A stretch of DNA of 64,000 nt from Paraburkholderia translucens (GCF_020881035.1 NZ_JAJITC010000003.1:372001-436000); one strand, 5' to 3'. Numbered from the stretch's first letter, positions 16,777-27,355 are shown. Translations and numbers: made by a program. The notes: generated by a model from the sequence alone, not told the origin.

Positions 16777-18522
16777 TTATGGCTTGGTCGCGGGCGTGGA
16801 GGCGTCGGCCGGAGCCGCATCGGCGAGCGGCTTCATGACCACCACGCGACGCGGGTCGCGCGCGATCACCTGCATCGGCACGCCTTGTTTCACCAGACGG
16901 TCGTAGGTCGGCGGCGGGATCAACGCGAGCGCATAGCGTTCGGTGTTCCAGCGCTCGATCCATGCGTCCATCGTCGGTACCCATTTTTGCGGCTCGACGG
17001 AGACGCCGAACGCAAGCTCGTCCGGGTGCGCGACCATGATCATCGTGTGGCCGATGTAGAACGGCAGCGTATGGTCGAGCACGCCGACCGAGTAGAACGG
17101 CGTGTCGGGCGGCAGTTTCGCGAGCTCGGCCTTGATCGCGGGCGCGAGAGGGGCGCCGGAGCTCACGCGCCCGAACACGTCGTGGCCGGTGCCCGCAATC
17201 GTGCCGAGCAGCAGCCAGCCCGCGCCGAACGCGGCGAGGCTGCCCAGACCGATCCGGGCATGGGGGCTCGAGCCGCCCTTGCCGTGGCGGTTCAGCCACA
17301 GCGCGAACAGCGTGAGCACGAGAGCGACGGCCAGCGCGGCGAGCACCCACCCCCGGAACGCGGCGTACAGCTCGGCCGGATTACGCTCGGAGCCGAAACG
17401 CGGCAGGAAAAGCGCCACGAACGCGGCGGCCACGAAAAACAGCGCATATCCCGCCAGATGCCGGCGCCACTGCTCGCGCGTGACGAGCGGCAGGTACAGG
17501 CCGATCAGCATCGCGATCGGCGGCGCGATCGGCAGCGTGTAGGACAGCAGTTTCGAGTGCGAGGCGCTGAAGAAGAGGAAGATGAAGACGATCCACGTAA
17601 GCATCAGCGTGACCGGCGCGAAGCCGTTCGGCTGGCGCGGCTGGCGCCACGCGTGGCGCATGCTTTGCACGGTCACCGACAGCCACGGCAGGAAGCCCAA
17701 CAGCAACACCGGCACGAAGTAGTAGAACGCGCCGGGGCGATTCTGCTCGGGCGTCAGATAGCGCTTGAACTGCTGGACGATGAAGAAGAAGTTCAGGAAT
17801 TCCGGGTTGCGTTGCTGCACGAGCACGAACCACGGGGTCACGATCGCGAAAAAGATGATCAGACCGCTCACCAGATGCAGGCGTTTCCAGAGCGCCCAGT
17901 CGCGCGCGATCAGCGTGTAGAGCACGAGCACCGCGCCCGGCAGGATCAGCCCGACGAGGCCCTTGGACAGGACGGCCAGCGCCATCGACGCCCAGCACAC
18001 CCACATCCAGCCGCGCACGCACGGAGGCCGCAGGCTGGGGCGCTGCGCGAGCAGCAGCGAGCACAGCGTGAGCGCCATCCAGAACGACAGGCCCATGTCG
18101 AGCGTGTTGAAGTGGCCCATCAGGTTCCAGTACGGCGAGCAGGCGAGCACGAGCGCCGCGAACACCCCGGTTGCCGCATTGAATACGCGCGCGCCGGTGA
18201 AGCCGATCAGCAGCACGCCGGCGAAGCCCGTCAGCGCGGTGTAAAGGCGTGCCTGCCATTCGCCGATGCCGAACCATGCGAACGTCAGGGCATTCGCCCA
18301 GGTTTGCAGCGGCGGCTTCTCGAAATACTTGTAGGCGTTGTAGCGCGGCGTGATCCAGTCGCCGGTCAGGAACATTTCGCGCGCCATTTCAGCGTAGCGG
18401 CCTTCGTCGCTCGGCAGCAGATGGCGCCAGCCGAGCGGCACGAACCAGATCACGGCGAGAACCAGCACCAGCAACAGGATCGCGGTGCGATTGAGCGGTA
18501 GCCTCGAGGGCGTATCGTTCAT
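16777..18522 (-). CDS. arnT: Ara4N lipid A transferase ArnT, GT-C family
   Basis: This 581-residue polytopic GT39/ArnT-family enzyme transfers Ara4N from undecaprenyl phosphate to lipid A phosphates on the periplasmic side, lowering the negative charge that polymyxin binds. It has the conserved first loop SDEGRYAEMAREMF (catalytic Asp/Glu near residue 45) and TPRYNAYKYFEKPPL, followed by about a dozen hydrophobic segments and a soluble C-terminal domain. The ATG at 18522 is preferred over an upstream TTG in the same frame because AAGG lies upstream at usable distance. It lies 78 bases after the Mth938-like gene and directly before arnE. Confidence 0.95.
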   Translation of the reverse strand: MNDTPSRLPLNRTAILLLVLVLAVIWFVPLGWRHLLPSDEGRYAEMAREMFLTGDWITPRYNAYKYFEKPPLQTWANALTFAWFGIGEWQARLYTALTGFAGVLLIGFTGARVFNAATGVFAALVLACSPYWNLMGHFNTLDMGLSFWMALTLCSLLLAQRPSLRPPCVRGWMWVCWASMALAVLSKGLVGLILPGAVLVLYTLIARDWALWKRLHLVSGLIIFFAIVTPWFVLVQQRNPEFLNFFFIVQQFKRYLTPEQNRPGAFYYFVPVLLLGFLPWLSVTVQSMRHAWRQPRQPNGFAPVTLMLTWIVFIFLFFSASHSKLLSYTLPIAPPIAMLIGLYLPLVTREQWRRHLAGYALFFVAAAFVALFLPRFGSERNPAELYAAFRGWVLAALAVALVLTLFALWLNRHGKGGSSPHARIGLGSLAAFGAGWLLLGTIAGTGHDVFGRVSSGAPLAPAIKAELAKLPPDTPFYSVGVLDHTLPFYIGHTMIMVAHPDELAFGVSVEPQKWVPTMDAWIERWNTERYALALIPPPTYDRLVKQGVPMQVIARDPRRVVVMKPLADAAPADASTPATKP

Positions 18523-18600
18523 GAATTTCAACCTTTTTTTATCGGCTGCGCGCGCACGGGCGCGGCGCTGGGTTCCGGCACGGCGGGGCGCCCGACGCGC

Positions 18601-18975
18601 TCAGGCTTCGATCAGCAACGCGGCCGCGACCTTGCGGCCCTCGGCCATCAGAATGTTGTAAGTACGGCAGGCGGCCTTGAAGTCCATCGTTTCGACGCCG
18701 ATGCGTTTCGCGGTGAGCGCGGCGGTCAGGCGCGGATGCGGAAAGCGCAGCCGCTCGCCACTGCCGAACACGACCACTTCGGGCGCGGCGTCGACCAGCA
18801 TCGCGAAATGCTCGGCGCTCAGCTGCTCGAACGACGAGACGGGCCAGGGAATGACCGGCGCGTCCGGCAGCACGAGAAGGCTGCCCGCGTGACGCACCAG
18901 ATTGATTTCGACGTAGTCGGCGCCGTAGCCGGTGACGGTATTCAGCGCGCCGCTGGAATCCTGATGTAATTTCAA
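18601..18975 (-). CDS. Mth938-like domain (DUF498) protein
   Basis: This 124-residue protein belongs to the Mth938/NDUFAF3-like family. It shows GADYVEINLVRHAGSLLVLP near the N-terminus, VVVFGSGERLRFPHP in the middle, and GVETMDFKAACRTYNILMAEGRKV at the end, the family signature. A TTG start at 18975 is chosen because the family N-terminus (KLHQD) begins right there and GGAAAA lies upstream; the frame extends further upstream only through sequence with no family similarity. It is the first gene of the arnT-arnE transcript. Bacterial members have no firmly established function; the mitochondrial relative assists complex I assembly. Confidence 0.82.
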   Translation of the reverse strand: MKLHQDSSGALNTVTGYGADYVEINLVRHAGSLLVLPDAPVIPWPVSSFEQLSAEHFAMLVDAAPEVVVFGSGERLRFPHPRLTAALTAKRIGVETMDFKAACRTYNILMAEGRKVAAALLIEA

Positions 18976-19439
18976 ATTGGTTTTCCGAAGTCGTCGTGAG
19001 ACGTCATGCGTGTTGCTGGCCTGGCGGCACGTCGCACAGGCCGTGCGGTCCGACGCGTGTGACACACGAGAAGGCCGAAAAGGCTTGCCGTTGCGGGTGG
19101 TGCATTGCGGAAGTCGGCCAAAATCCGCTAAATTATAACTTTTTAGCCGCCTTGCGGCGCCCCCCGCTCAAGTGCCGCCACAAGCCGCGCTGGGCGCATC
19201 GGCGTGGCCCATCAGCTACCTGTGTTGGCATCGCCCGCTTTTACTGCGATTTTTCCCGCGCCCGAGCCCGGAAAGCCGCGGCGGTTCGACAGTTCGACCC
19301 ATTCGCGGCTGGCCGCCGTCGCCGGCGCCGCCGCATGCGAATTCCCCGTAGCGGTGAATCTGAGCGGCCCGGCGTCGTCAGCCGGGCTCCCGTTTGCCCA
19401 AGGTTTGCCCCAGCCATCAACCAGGATGAAGTGCCCGCC
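18976..19439. other. divergent intergenic region with long alaA leader
   Basis: This 464-bp gap lies between the Mth938-like gene and alaA. An AT-rich block at 19126-19146 (TAAATT, TATAAC) is the likely promoter zone and would give alaA a leader of about 290 bases. A hairpin with 7-bp perfect arms lies at 19367-19373 and 19381-19387, without a T run. No small coding frame looks real. Confidence 0.5.
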
Positions 19440-20678
19440 GTGAAACCGATTCTCAAATCCAACAAATTGTTGAATGTCTGCTACGACATTCGCGGGCCTG
19501 TCCTCGAACATGCGAAGCGGCTCGAAGAAGAGGGCCACCGCATCATCAAGCTGAACATCGGCAATCTGGCGCCGTTCGGCTTCGAGGCGCCGGACGAGAT
19601 CATTCAGGACATGATCCTGAACCTGCCGGGCTCGTCAGGCTACTCCGATTCGAAGGGCGTGTTCGCCGCGCGCAAGGCGATCATGCATTACACGCAGCAA
19701 AAGGGCGTGCACGGCGTCGAACTCGACGACATCTACATCGGCAACGGCGCCTCCGAGCTGATCGTGATGGCGCTGCAGGGCCTCGTCAACGACGGCGACG
19801 AGGTGCTGCTGCCGGCGCCCGATTACCCGCTGTGGACCGCCGGCGTGAGCCTCGCGGGCGGCACGCCAGTGCACTACATCTGCGACGAATCGAATAGCTG
19901 GATGCCCGATCTCGACGACATCCGCGCGAAAATCACGCCGAACACGCGCGCGCTCGTGGTCATCAACCCCAACAACCCGACCGGCGCGCTGTATTCGGAC
20001 GAACTGCTGCTTGGCCTGATCGAGATCGCGCGCCAGCACGGCCTCGTGATTTTCGCCGACGAGGTCTACGACAAGATCGTCTACGACGGCAAGACGCACA
20101 CCTCGATGGCGTCGCTGTCCGAAGACGTGCTGACCGTCACGTTCAACAGCCTGTCGAAGAGCTACCGCTCGTGCGGCTATCGCGCCGGCTGGATGGCGAT
20201 CTCGGGTCTGACCGGCGAGAACCGCCGGCTCGCGAAAGACTATCTGGAAGGGCTTGGCATCCTCGCGTCGATGCGGCTGTGCCCGAACGTGCCCGGCCAG
20301 TACGCGATCCAGACCGCGCTCGGCGGCTATCAGAGCATCAACGACCTGATCGTGCCGGGCGGCCGCCTCTACAAGCAGCGCGAGCTCGCCTATGAGATGC
20401 TGACGGCGATCCCCGGCGTGAGCTGCGTGAAGCCCGAAGCGGCCCTGTACATGTTCCCGCGCCTCGATCCGAAGGTGTATCCGATCCAGAACGACCAGCA
20501 GTTCATCCTCGACCTGCTGCTCGAAGAGCGCGTGCTGCTCGTGCAGGGCACCGGCTTCAACTGGAAGACGCCGGATCACTTCCGCGTCGTGTTCCTGCCG
20601 AACGTCGACGACCTCGCGGATTCGATCCACCGGATCGCGCGTTTCCTCGAAGGCTACCGCAAACGTCATACGGGCTGA
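19440..20678 (+). CDS. alaA: alanine-synthesising PLP aminotransferase (AlaA type)
   Basis: This is a 412-residue fold-type I aminotransferase, closely similar in pattern to E. coli AlaA, which makes alanine from pyruvate and glutamate. Motifs in order are NVCYDIRGPVL, GSSGYSDSKGVFAARKAI, PAPDYPLWTAGVSLAGG, VVINPNNPTGALYS, FADEVYDKIVYDG and the PLP lysine in NSLSKSYRSCGYRAGW. The GTG at 19440 aligns with the AlaA start; another GTG at 19431 is nearer to AGGAT and cannot be excluded. It precedes hom and thrC on the same strand and may share their transcript, linking alanine and threonine synthesis. Confidence 0.9.
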   Translation: MKPILKSNKLLNVCYDIRGPVLEHAKRLEEEGHRIIKLNIGNLAPFGFEAPDEIIQDMILNLPGSSGYSDSKGVFAARKAIMHYTQQKGVHGVELDDIYIGNGASELIVMALQGLVNDGDEVLLPAPDYPLWTAGVSLAGGTPVHYICDESNSWMPDLDDIRAKITPNTRALVVINPNNPTGALYSDELLLGLIEIARQHGLVIFADEVYDKIVYDGKTHTSMASLSEDVLTVTFNSLSKSYRSCGYRAGWMAISGLTGENRRLAKDYLEGLGILASMRLCPNVPGQYAIQTALGGYQSINDLIVPGGRLYKQRELAYEMLTAIPGVSCVKPEAALYMFPRLDPKVYPIQNDQQFILDLLLEERVLLVQGTGFNWKTPDHFRVVFLPNVDDLADSIHRIARFLEGYRKRHTG

Positions 20679-20772
20679 GCCAGGCTCGCGTACGATGTGG
20701 CGCGCGAAGCTCGCACATGAGGCGCGCCACGCCCGACACCCTTTTCAAACCTCTACTAGAAACACACGCTGC

Positions 20773-22104
<1,332 letters not shown>

Positions 22105-22112
22105 GCCGAACT

Positions 22113-23564
22113 ATGAACTACCTCTCCACGCGCGGCGCCGGAGCCGGCGAGCGCCATACCTTCTCCGACATCCTGCTCGGCGGTCTCGCGAAAGACGGCG
22201 GCCTGTACCTGCCGGCGGAATATCCGCGCGTCACGGCGGACGAACTCACGCGCTGGCGCGCGCTGCCGTACGCGGATCTCGCGTTCGAGATCCTGTCTAA
22301 GTTCTGCGACGACATCCCCGCGGACGACCTCCGCGCGCTGACGCGCAAAACCTACACGGCCGCGACCTACTGCAACGTGCGCGACGACGAAAGCGCCGCG
22401 CAGATCACGCCGCTGAAGACGCTCGGCGTCGAAGACGGCGCGCCGCTCGCGCTGCTGGAGCTGTCGAACGGGCCGACGCTCGCGTTCAAGGACATGGCGA
22501 TGCAACTGATCGGCAACCTGTTCGAGTACGCGCTCGCCAAGCACGGTGAAACGCTGAACATTCTCGGCGCGACGTCGGGCGACACCGGCAGCGCCGCTGA
22601 ATACGCGATGCGCGGCAAGCAGGGCATCCGCGTATTCATGCTGTCGCCGCACAAAAAGATGAGCGCGTTCCAGACCGCGCAGATGTACAGCCTGCAAGAT
22701 CCGAACATCTTCAATCTCGCGGTGCAAGGCGTGTTCGACGACGCGCAGGACATCGTGAAGGCGGTGTCGAACGATCACGCGTTCAAGGCGAAGTACAAGA
22801 TCGGCACGGTCAATTCGATCAACTGGGCGCGCGTCGTCGCGCAGGTCGTCTACTACTTCAAGGGCTACTTTGCCGCGACGAAGTCGAACGACGAGCGTGT
22901 GTCGTTCACGGTGCCGTCGGGCAACTTCGGCAACGTGTGCGCGGGACATATCGCGCGCATGATGGGGCTGCCGATCGAGAAGCTCGTCGTCGCGACCAAC
23001 GAAAACGACGTGCTCGACGAGTTCTTCCGCACCGGCATCTACCGCGTGCGCAAGGCGGCCGAGACATATCACACCAGCAGCCCGAGCATGGACATCTCGA
23101 AGGCATCGAACTTCGAGCGCTTCGTGTACGACCTGCTCGGCCGCGATCCGGCGCGCGTGCTGCAACTGTTCCGCGACGTCGAGGAAAAGGGCGGTTTCGA
23201 CCTCGCGGCAAGCGGCGACTTCGCGCGTGTGAGGGAGTTCGGTTTCGTGTCGGGCAGCAGCAGTCACGACACCCGCGTCGAGACGATCCGCGACGTGTTC
23301 CAGCGTTACGACACGATGATCGACACCCACACGGCCGACGGTGTGAAGGTCGCGCGCGAGCATCTGCAGCCGGGCGTTCCGATGATCGTTCTGGAGACCG
23401 CGCAGCCGATCAAGTTCGGCGAGACGATCCGCGAGGCGCTGCTGCGCGAACCGGAGCGGCCGGCGGCGTTCTCGGGGCTCGAGTCGCTGCCCCAGCGCTT
23501 CGAGGTCGTACCCGCGGATGCGCAGCGGGTGAAGGATTTCATCGTCGCGAATACCGGCGAATAA
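22113..23564 (+). CDS. thrC: threonine synthase
   Basis: This is a 483-residue PLP enzyme that converts phosphohomoserine to threonine. It starts MNYLSTRGAGAGERHTFSDILLGGL. The PLP lysine is in LAFKDMAMQL, the phosphate loop in LGATSGDTGSAAEYA, and VPSGNFGNVCAGHIA is clear. It is the longer gamma/beta-proteobacterial class. It lies eight bases after hom and ends the unit. No homoserine kinase (thrB) lies beside it, so that gene must be elsewhere. Confidence 0.97.
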   Translation: MNYLSTRGAGAGERHTFSDILLGGLAKDGGLYLPAEYPRVTADELTRWRALPYADLAFEILSKFCDDIPADDLRALTRKTYTAATYCNVRDDESAAQITPLKTLGVEDGAPLALLELSNGPTLAFKDMAMQLIGNLFEYALAKHGETLNILGATSGDTGSAAEYAMRGKQGIRVFMLSPHKKMSAFQTAQMYSLQDPNIFNLAVQGVFDDAQDIVKAVSNDHAFKAKYKIGTVNSINWARVVAQVVYYFKGYFAATKSNDERVSFTVPSGNFGNVCAGHIARMMGLPIEKLVVATNENDVLDEFFRTGIYRVRKAAETYHTSSPSMDISKASNFERFVYDLLGRDPARVLQLFRDVEEKGGFDLAASGDFARVREFGFVSGSSSHDTRVETIRDVFQRYDTMIDTHTADGVKVAREHLQPGVPMIVLETAQPIKFGETIREALLREPERPAAFSGLESLPQRFEVVPADAQRVKDFIVANTGE

Positions 23565-23787
23565 GGGCGGCCCGGCCGCGTGAGCCGCTCGACGGCCCAC
23601 GCGGCATCGCGTGCTGCGGCATCGTTTCACGTTGATCGGCGCCCGTACCCGCGGCGCGAAAATCGCTGGCCGCACCCCTGCGGCCAGGCATCAAGAAACA
23701 CAAAATGCTCCCCCTCACGCCCAGCCGCCCAGGCTGACGGCATCGGCCGCTACAATAGTCCTTTAACCTGCGGCTTCGATACTTCCG

Positions 23788-25032
23788 ATGTCCACCCCCA
23801 CGCCCCGTGCTCCGATGCTCGCCACTGCCGATGCACTAGCGATCCTGCTCGACGCCGCGCGCCCGATCGACGGTATCGAAACGCTGCCGACGCTCGCCGC
23901 GCTCAATCGCGTGCTCGCCGCCGAGGTCACGTCGCCGCTCGACGTGCCGCCGATGAACACGAGCGCGATGGACGGCTATGCAGTCCGCATTGCCGACCTC
24001 TCGCACGGCAGCCGCCTGCCGGTCTCGCAACGCATTCCGGCCGGTCATGCGCCTCGCCCGCTCGCGCCCGGCAGCGCGGCGCGCATCTTCACCGGCGCGA
24101 CGGTGCCCGCCGGCGCCGACGCGGTCGTGATGCAGGAGCAAACCGAGGCAGCCGGCGACGAAGTCACGATCGTGCATCGTCCGCAGGCCGGCGAGTGGAT
24201 TACCGCGCAGGGCGCCGATATTCACGCGGGCTCGGTGATCCTGCCGGCTGGCACGCGGCTGACGCCGCAGGCGTTGGGACTTGCCGCGTCGGTCGGGTGT
24301 GCGCAACTCGAGGTGCGCCGGCGCGTCAAGGTCGCCGTGTTTTTCACCGGCGACGAACTGACGATGCCCGGCGAGCCGCTGAAACCCGGCGCGATCTACA
24401 ACTCGAATCGCTTCACGCTGCGCGGACTGCTCGAGAAGCTCGGTTGCGAAGTCACCGACTACGGCATCGTCGCCGATCAACTCGACGCGACCCGCGCGAC
24501 GTTGCGCGAAGCCGCCCAGGCACATGATCTGATCCTGACTTGCGGCGGCGTGTCGGTCGGCGAGGAGGATCACGTGAAGCCGGCGGTCGAGGCCGAAGGG
24601 CGCCTGTCGATGTGGCAGATCGCGATGAAGCCGGGCAAGCCGCTTGCGTTCGGCGCGGTGCGCCGCGGTGCGCGCGAAGATCAGGCGGCCGAAACGTTCT
24701 TCATTGGCCTGCCGGGCAATCCGGTGTCGAGTTTCGTGACGTTCCTGCTGTTCGTGCGGCCGTTCGTGCTGCGTCTGGCCGGGATGCAGGCGGTCGCGCC
24801 GCGCGCGCTGTCGCTGCGCGCGGACTTCACTCAGGGCAAGGCCGATCGCCGCAACGAGTTCCTGCGCGCGCGTGTCAACGCGGCGGGTGGGCTCGACCTG
24901 TTTGCGAACCAGAGCTCGGCCGTGTTGACTTCGACCGTCTGGAGCGACGGCCTGATCGACAATCCGCCGAACCACGCGATCAGCGCCGGCGAAACCGTGC
25001 GCTTCATTCCGTTTTCCGAACTGTTGAACTGA
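23788..25032 (+). CDS. moeA: molybdopterin molybdenumtransferase
   Basis: This 414-residue MoeA inserts molybdate into adenylylated molybdopterin, the last step of molybdenum cofactor synthesis. It shows DVPPMNTSAMDGYAV near residue 55, IFTGATVPAGADAVVMQEQ, FFTGDELTMPGEP, LTCGGVSVGEEDHV and IGLPGNPVSSFVTF. TACAAT at 23751-23756 may be the -10 of its promoter, in a 223-bp gap after thrC. moaD and moaE follow on the same strand, forming a cofactor operon. Confidence 0.95.
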   Translation: MSTPTPRAPMLATADALAILLDAARPIDGIETLPTLAALNRVLAAEVTSPLDVPPMNTSAMDGYAVRIADLSHGSRLPVSQRIPAGHAPRPLAPGSAARIFTGATVPAGADAVVMQEQTEAAGDEVTIVHRPQAGEWITAQGADIHAGSVILPAGTRLTPQALGLAASVGCAQLEVRRRVKVAVFFTGDELTMPGEPLKPGAIYNSNRFTLRGLLEKLGCEVTDYGIVADQLDATRATLREAAQAHDLILTCGGVSVGEEDHVKPAVEAEGRLSMWQIAMKPGKPLAFGAVRRGAREDQAAETFFIGLPGNPVSSFVTFLLFVRPFVLRLAGMQAVAPRALSLRADFTQGKADRRNEFLRARVNAAGGLDLFANQSSAVLTSTVWSDGLIDNPPNHAISAGETVRFIPFSELLN

Positions 25033-25066
25033 GGCCGGCTTTGCAGCGCAGACCGGCGGTATCCCG

Positions 25067-25324
25067 ATGAAGATCGAACTCCGATACTTTGCGAGCGTGC
25101 GTGAAGCGCTCGGCAGGTCCGACGAAACCGTCGAGGTGCCCGACGGTATTGCGACTGTCGGCGACGTGCGTGCATGGCTGCGCATGCGCGGCGGCATCTG
25201 GGCCGAGACGCTCTCCGAAGGCCGCGCGCTGCGCATGGCCTGCAACCACGTGATGACCGACGCGGGCACCCGCATCACCGAAGGCTGCGAAGTCGCGTTC
25301 TTTCCGCCCGTCACCGGCGGCTGA
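25067..25324 (+). CDS. moaD: molybdopterin synthase sulfur carrier subunit
   Basis: This is an 85-residue ubiquitin-fold protein ending in VTGG; the terminal Gly-Gly is where MoeB forms the thiocarboxylate used for dithiolene sulfur. It begins MKIELRYFASVREALG and has the FFPPVTGG tail typical of MoaD. It is 34 bases after moeA and 50 before moaE, its partner subunit. Confidence 0.95.
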   Translation: MKIELRYFASVREALGRSDETVEVPDGIATVGDVRAWLRMRGGIWAETLSEGRALRMACNHVMTDAGTRITEGCEVAFFPPVTGG

Positions 25325-25374
25325 GCCGCGCTTACGCACTTCACGCCAGCGATAGAAGCCAACAGGAGTCGCTC

Positions 25375-25851
25375 ATGCCCGTTCGCGTCCAGACCGAAGA
25401 CTTCGATCTCAATACCGAGGTGGCCGCGCTGCGCGCGCGCAATCCGCGGATTGGCGCGGTGGCGTGCTTCGTCGGCACCGTGCGCGACCTGAACGAGGGC
25501 AGCACGGTCGAGACGATGGAGCTCGAGCACTATCCCGGCATGACCGAGAAGTCGCTCGAGGCGATCGTCGAGCGTGCGCGTGCGCGCTGGCCCGGCATCG
25601 AGGTGCTGATCGTGCATCGCGTCGGCAAGCTGTATCCGCTCGATCAGATCGTGCTCGTCGCCACGACGGCCGCGCATCGTGGCGACGCGTTTGCGTCGTG
25701 CGAATTCGTGATGGACTACCTGAAGACCGAAGCGCCGTTCTGGAAGAAGGAAAAAACCGACGCGGGCGAGCGCTGGGTCGACGCTCGTGTGACCGACGAT
25801 GCCGCGCTCGCGCGTTGGGGTATCGAGTCGGGAAACCGGAAGGCGGACTAG
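25375..25851 (+). CDS. moaE: molybdopterin synthase catalytic subunit
   Basis: This is a 158-residue MoaE, which with MoaD adds sulfur to precursor Z to make molybdopterin. It has GAVACFVGTVRDLNEG, the MELEHYPGMTEKSLE segment, VLIVHRVGKLYPLDQIVLV, and the active-site lysines in EAPFWKKEKT. The ATG at 25375 has AGGAG eight bases upstream. It is the last gene of moeA-moaD-moaE; no hairpin terminator is seen in the 76 bases before the convergent globin gene. Confidence 0.95.
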   Translation: MPVRVQTEDFDLNTEVAALRARNPRIGAVACFVGTVRDLNEGSTVETMELEHYPGMTEKSLEAIVERARARWPGIEVLIVHRVGKLYPLDQIVLVATTAAHRGDAFASCEFVMDYLKTEAPFWKKEKTDAGERWVDARVTDDAALARWGIESGNRKAD

Positions 25852-25927
25852 GCAATTAGCGGCGGGCAGCGGGGCGGCAACGGCTCACGCGGCGTCTGTG
25901 CGTCAGGCCGCTGGCGCCGGGCGAGGT

Positions 25928-26473
25928 TCACTCGTCCCGTGAGCGCCCGATGATCGGCACCGGAAACGGCTCCCCAGCCGGCCGCGAGGCGTGCTCGGCA
26001 TCGTCGTCGTCGCGCGGCCGACGCTTCGGCGCGACCCGCTCGAGCAGCGCCTGCTGCTCCGGCGGAATCTTGTAATCCCACCCGAAACGGCTCAACTGCA
26101 GACTCTGGGCGATTCGCAGCGCCGGCTCCATGAAGCGGACCGCCGCGGCTGGCTGGTAGCGCGATTCGACCGTATCGAGGAACAGGTACAGCCAGCGGCT
26201 GAAATGCTGCGGCTCGATGCCCTCGAGCGGCTGATGCGCCTGCTGCACGTTACCGCGATATTGCTTCGCGCCGAGCACGAGGCTGCTCCAGAACGTGCAC
26301 ATCTTCGGCAGATGGTCGTCCCAGCGGCCTTCGAGCTTCGCGTCGAAGACCGGGCCGAGCAGCGGATCGGCGCGCACACGATCGTAAAAACCGTAGACGA
26401 GGTCGCGGATATTCGCGTCGGTGGGTTCGGCCGCGCGCTCGACCGGCGGCGCGGCGGGGAAAGACGGATTCAT
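25928..26473 (-). CDS. group III truncated hemoglobin
   Basis: This 181-residue protein has a group III truncated globin core (about 20-145), with DLVYGFYDRVRADPLLGPVF, WDDHLPKMCTFWSSLVLG, and Arg/Gln-rich helices around GNVQQAHQPL and HFSRWLYLFLDTV. The family binds heme and is linked to nitric oxide or other small-ligand chemistry. A 30-residue acidic and Pro-rich tail follows. The ATG at 26473 fits the family N-terminus; the longer open frame upstream is not supported. It diverges from an nsrR-like gene, which supports but does not prove a role in nitric oxide defence. Confidence 0.88.
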   Translation of the reverse strand: MNPSFPAAPPVERAAEPTDANIRDLVYGFYDRVRADPLLGPVFDAKLEGRWDDHLPKMCTFWSSLVLGAKQYRGNVQQAHQPLEGIEPQHFSRWLYLFLDTVESRYQPAAAVRFMEPALRIAQSLQLSRFGWDYKIPPEQQALLERVAPKRRPRDDDDAEHASRPAGEPFPVPIIGRSRDE

Positions 26474-26824
26474 GCGGATTCCAGAAAAAATCGGTTGCCG
26501 GTGGTGGCGGGGCGGCGGCGGCTCCGGCGCTTCGGCGTGTGTCGCGGGATAAGCGGCCACGCCCGACGCGAGTGACCCCGGGGCCTCTTCGCTGGGCGCG
26601 CGCGAACGGAACGAGGCACCCAACCCCCCGTTTTGGGAGCCAACAAGCGATGCGTAAGAAGTTACTATTGCTATCCGAACCAGCCTGGCAAAGCAACCAG
26701 AACACCGACGCCGCCAGCCAGTCATGTTAGGGCGCGGCGCTGGTTCACGGCAACCCTGGCGTCGATGCGGTTATCGGCGGGTTCAAGGCACTTGCCGCCG
26801 GCCTTTCATGCCATACCAGAGCCT
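26474..26824. other. divergent promoter region between globin and nsrR-like genes
   Basis: In this 351-bp gap I looked for an NsrR palindrome (GATG...CATC-type arms) and found no convincing one. An AT-richer patch at 26640-26672 is the best candidate promoter zone. No small gene is seen. Confidence 0.4.
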
Positions 26825-27355
26825 ATGAGACTGACCGACTACACGGACTACGCGCTGCGCGTGCTGCTGTACCTCGCGGTGCGGGGCGACGGATTATCGA
26901 CGATTCACGACATTTCGCAAGCCTACGGCATCTCGAAGAACCATCTTATGAAGGTCGTGCAGCAACTCGGCGAGCGTGGCTGGGTCGAAACCGTGCGCGG
27001 CCGCAATGGCGGTCTGCGGCTTGGCGCGCAATCGCTCGCGTTGACCGTCGGCGACGTGGTGCGTGCGACGGAAAGCGACTTTGCCCTGGTCGGCTGTCTG
27101 CCGGACCGGCAGGGTGTGCAGCGGCCTTGCGTGATCACATCGCAGTGCCGGCTGCGTGGTGCGTTGCAGGCGGCGAGCCTCGCTTTTCTCGCCGAGCTCG
27201 ATCGCCACACGATAGGCGAGGTCGCGCAGCCGCAAGGTCCGCTGGCGTCATTGCTTGGGCTCGACGCCACGATTGCGGTGCCGCCGTTGCCGATTTCAGC
27301 GCCGTCGGGCGGCACGCGGGACGGCACTCCTGCGGCGCTCGGCCAGAAGGACTAG
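26825..27355 (+). CDS. nsrR: Rrf2 family regulator, NsrR type
   Basis: This 176-residue winged-helix Rrf2 protein has MRLTDYTDYALRVLLYLA, the recognition region ISKNHLMKVVQQLGERGWV, and GRNGGLRLG. Three cysteines (C91, C102, C108) match the Fe-S cluster ligands of NsrR, which senses nitric oxide and derepresses detoxification genes. The first two are ten residues apart, wider than in E. coli. The start at 26825 is the family start; the frame is open further upstream without similarity. Its divergent neighbour is a truncated hemoglobin. Confidence 0.88.
   Translation: MRLTDYTDYALRVLLYLAVRGDGLSTIHDISQAYGISKNHLMKVVQQLGERGWVETVRGRNGGLRLGAQSLALTVGDVVRATESDFALVGCLPDRQGVQRPCVITSQCRLRGALQAASLAFLAELDRHTIGEVAQPQGPLASLLGLDATIAVPPLPISAPSGGTRDGTPAALGQKD

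Noticed and set aside
16348..18501. Open frame of 717 codons on the plus strand opposite arnE and arnT
   Set aside because: Low-complexity Arg/His/Glu/Gln composition typical of an antisense shadow; arnE and arnT are clearly real.
18976..19065. Upstream in-frame extension of the Mth938-like protein
   Set aside because: The 30 extra codons show no family similarity, while the TTG at 18975 matches the family N-terminus and has a plausible ribosome binding site.
26640..26700. Possible NsrR palindrome between the globin and nsrR-like genes
   Set aside because: GATGCGTAAG has no matching inverted arm at the expected spacing.
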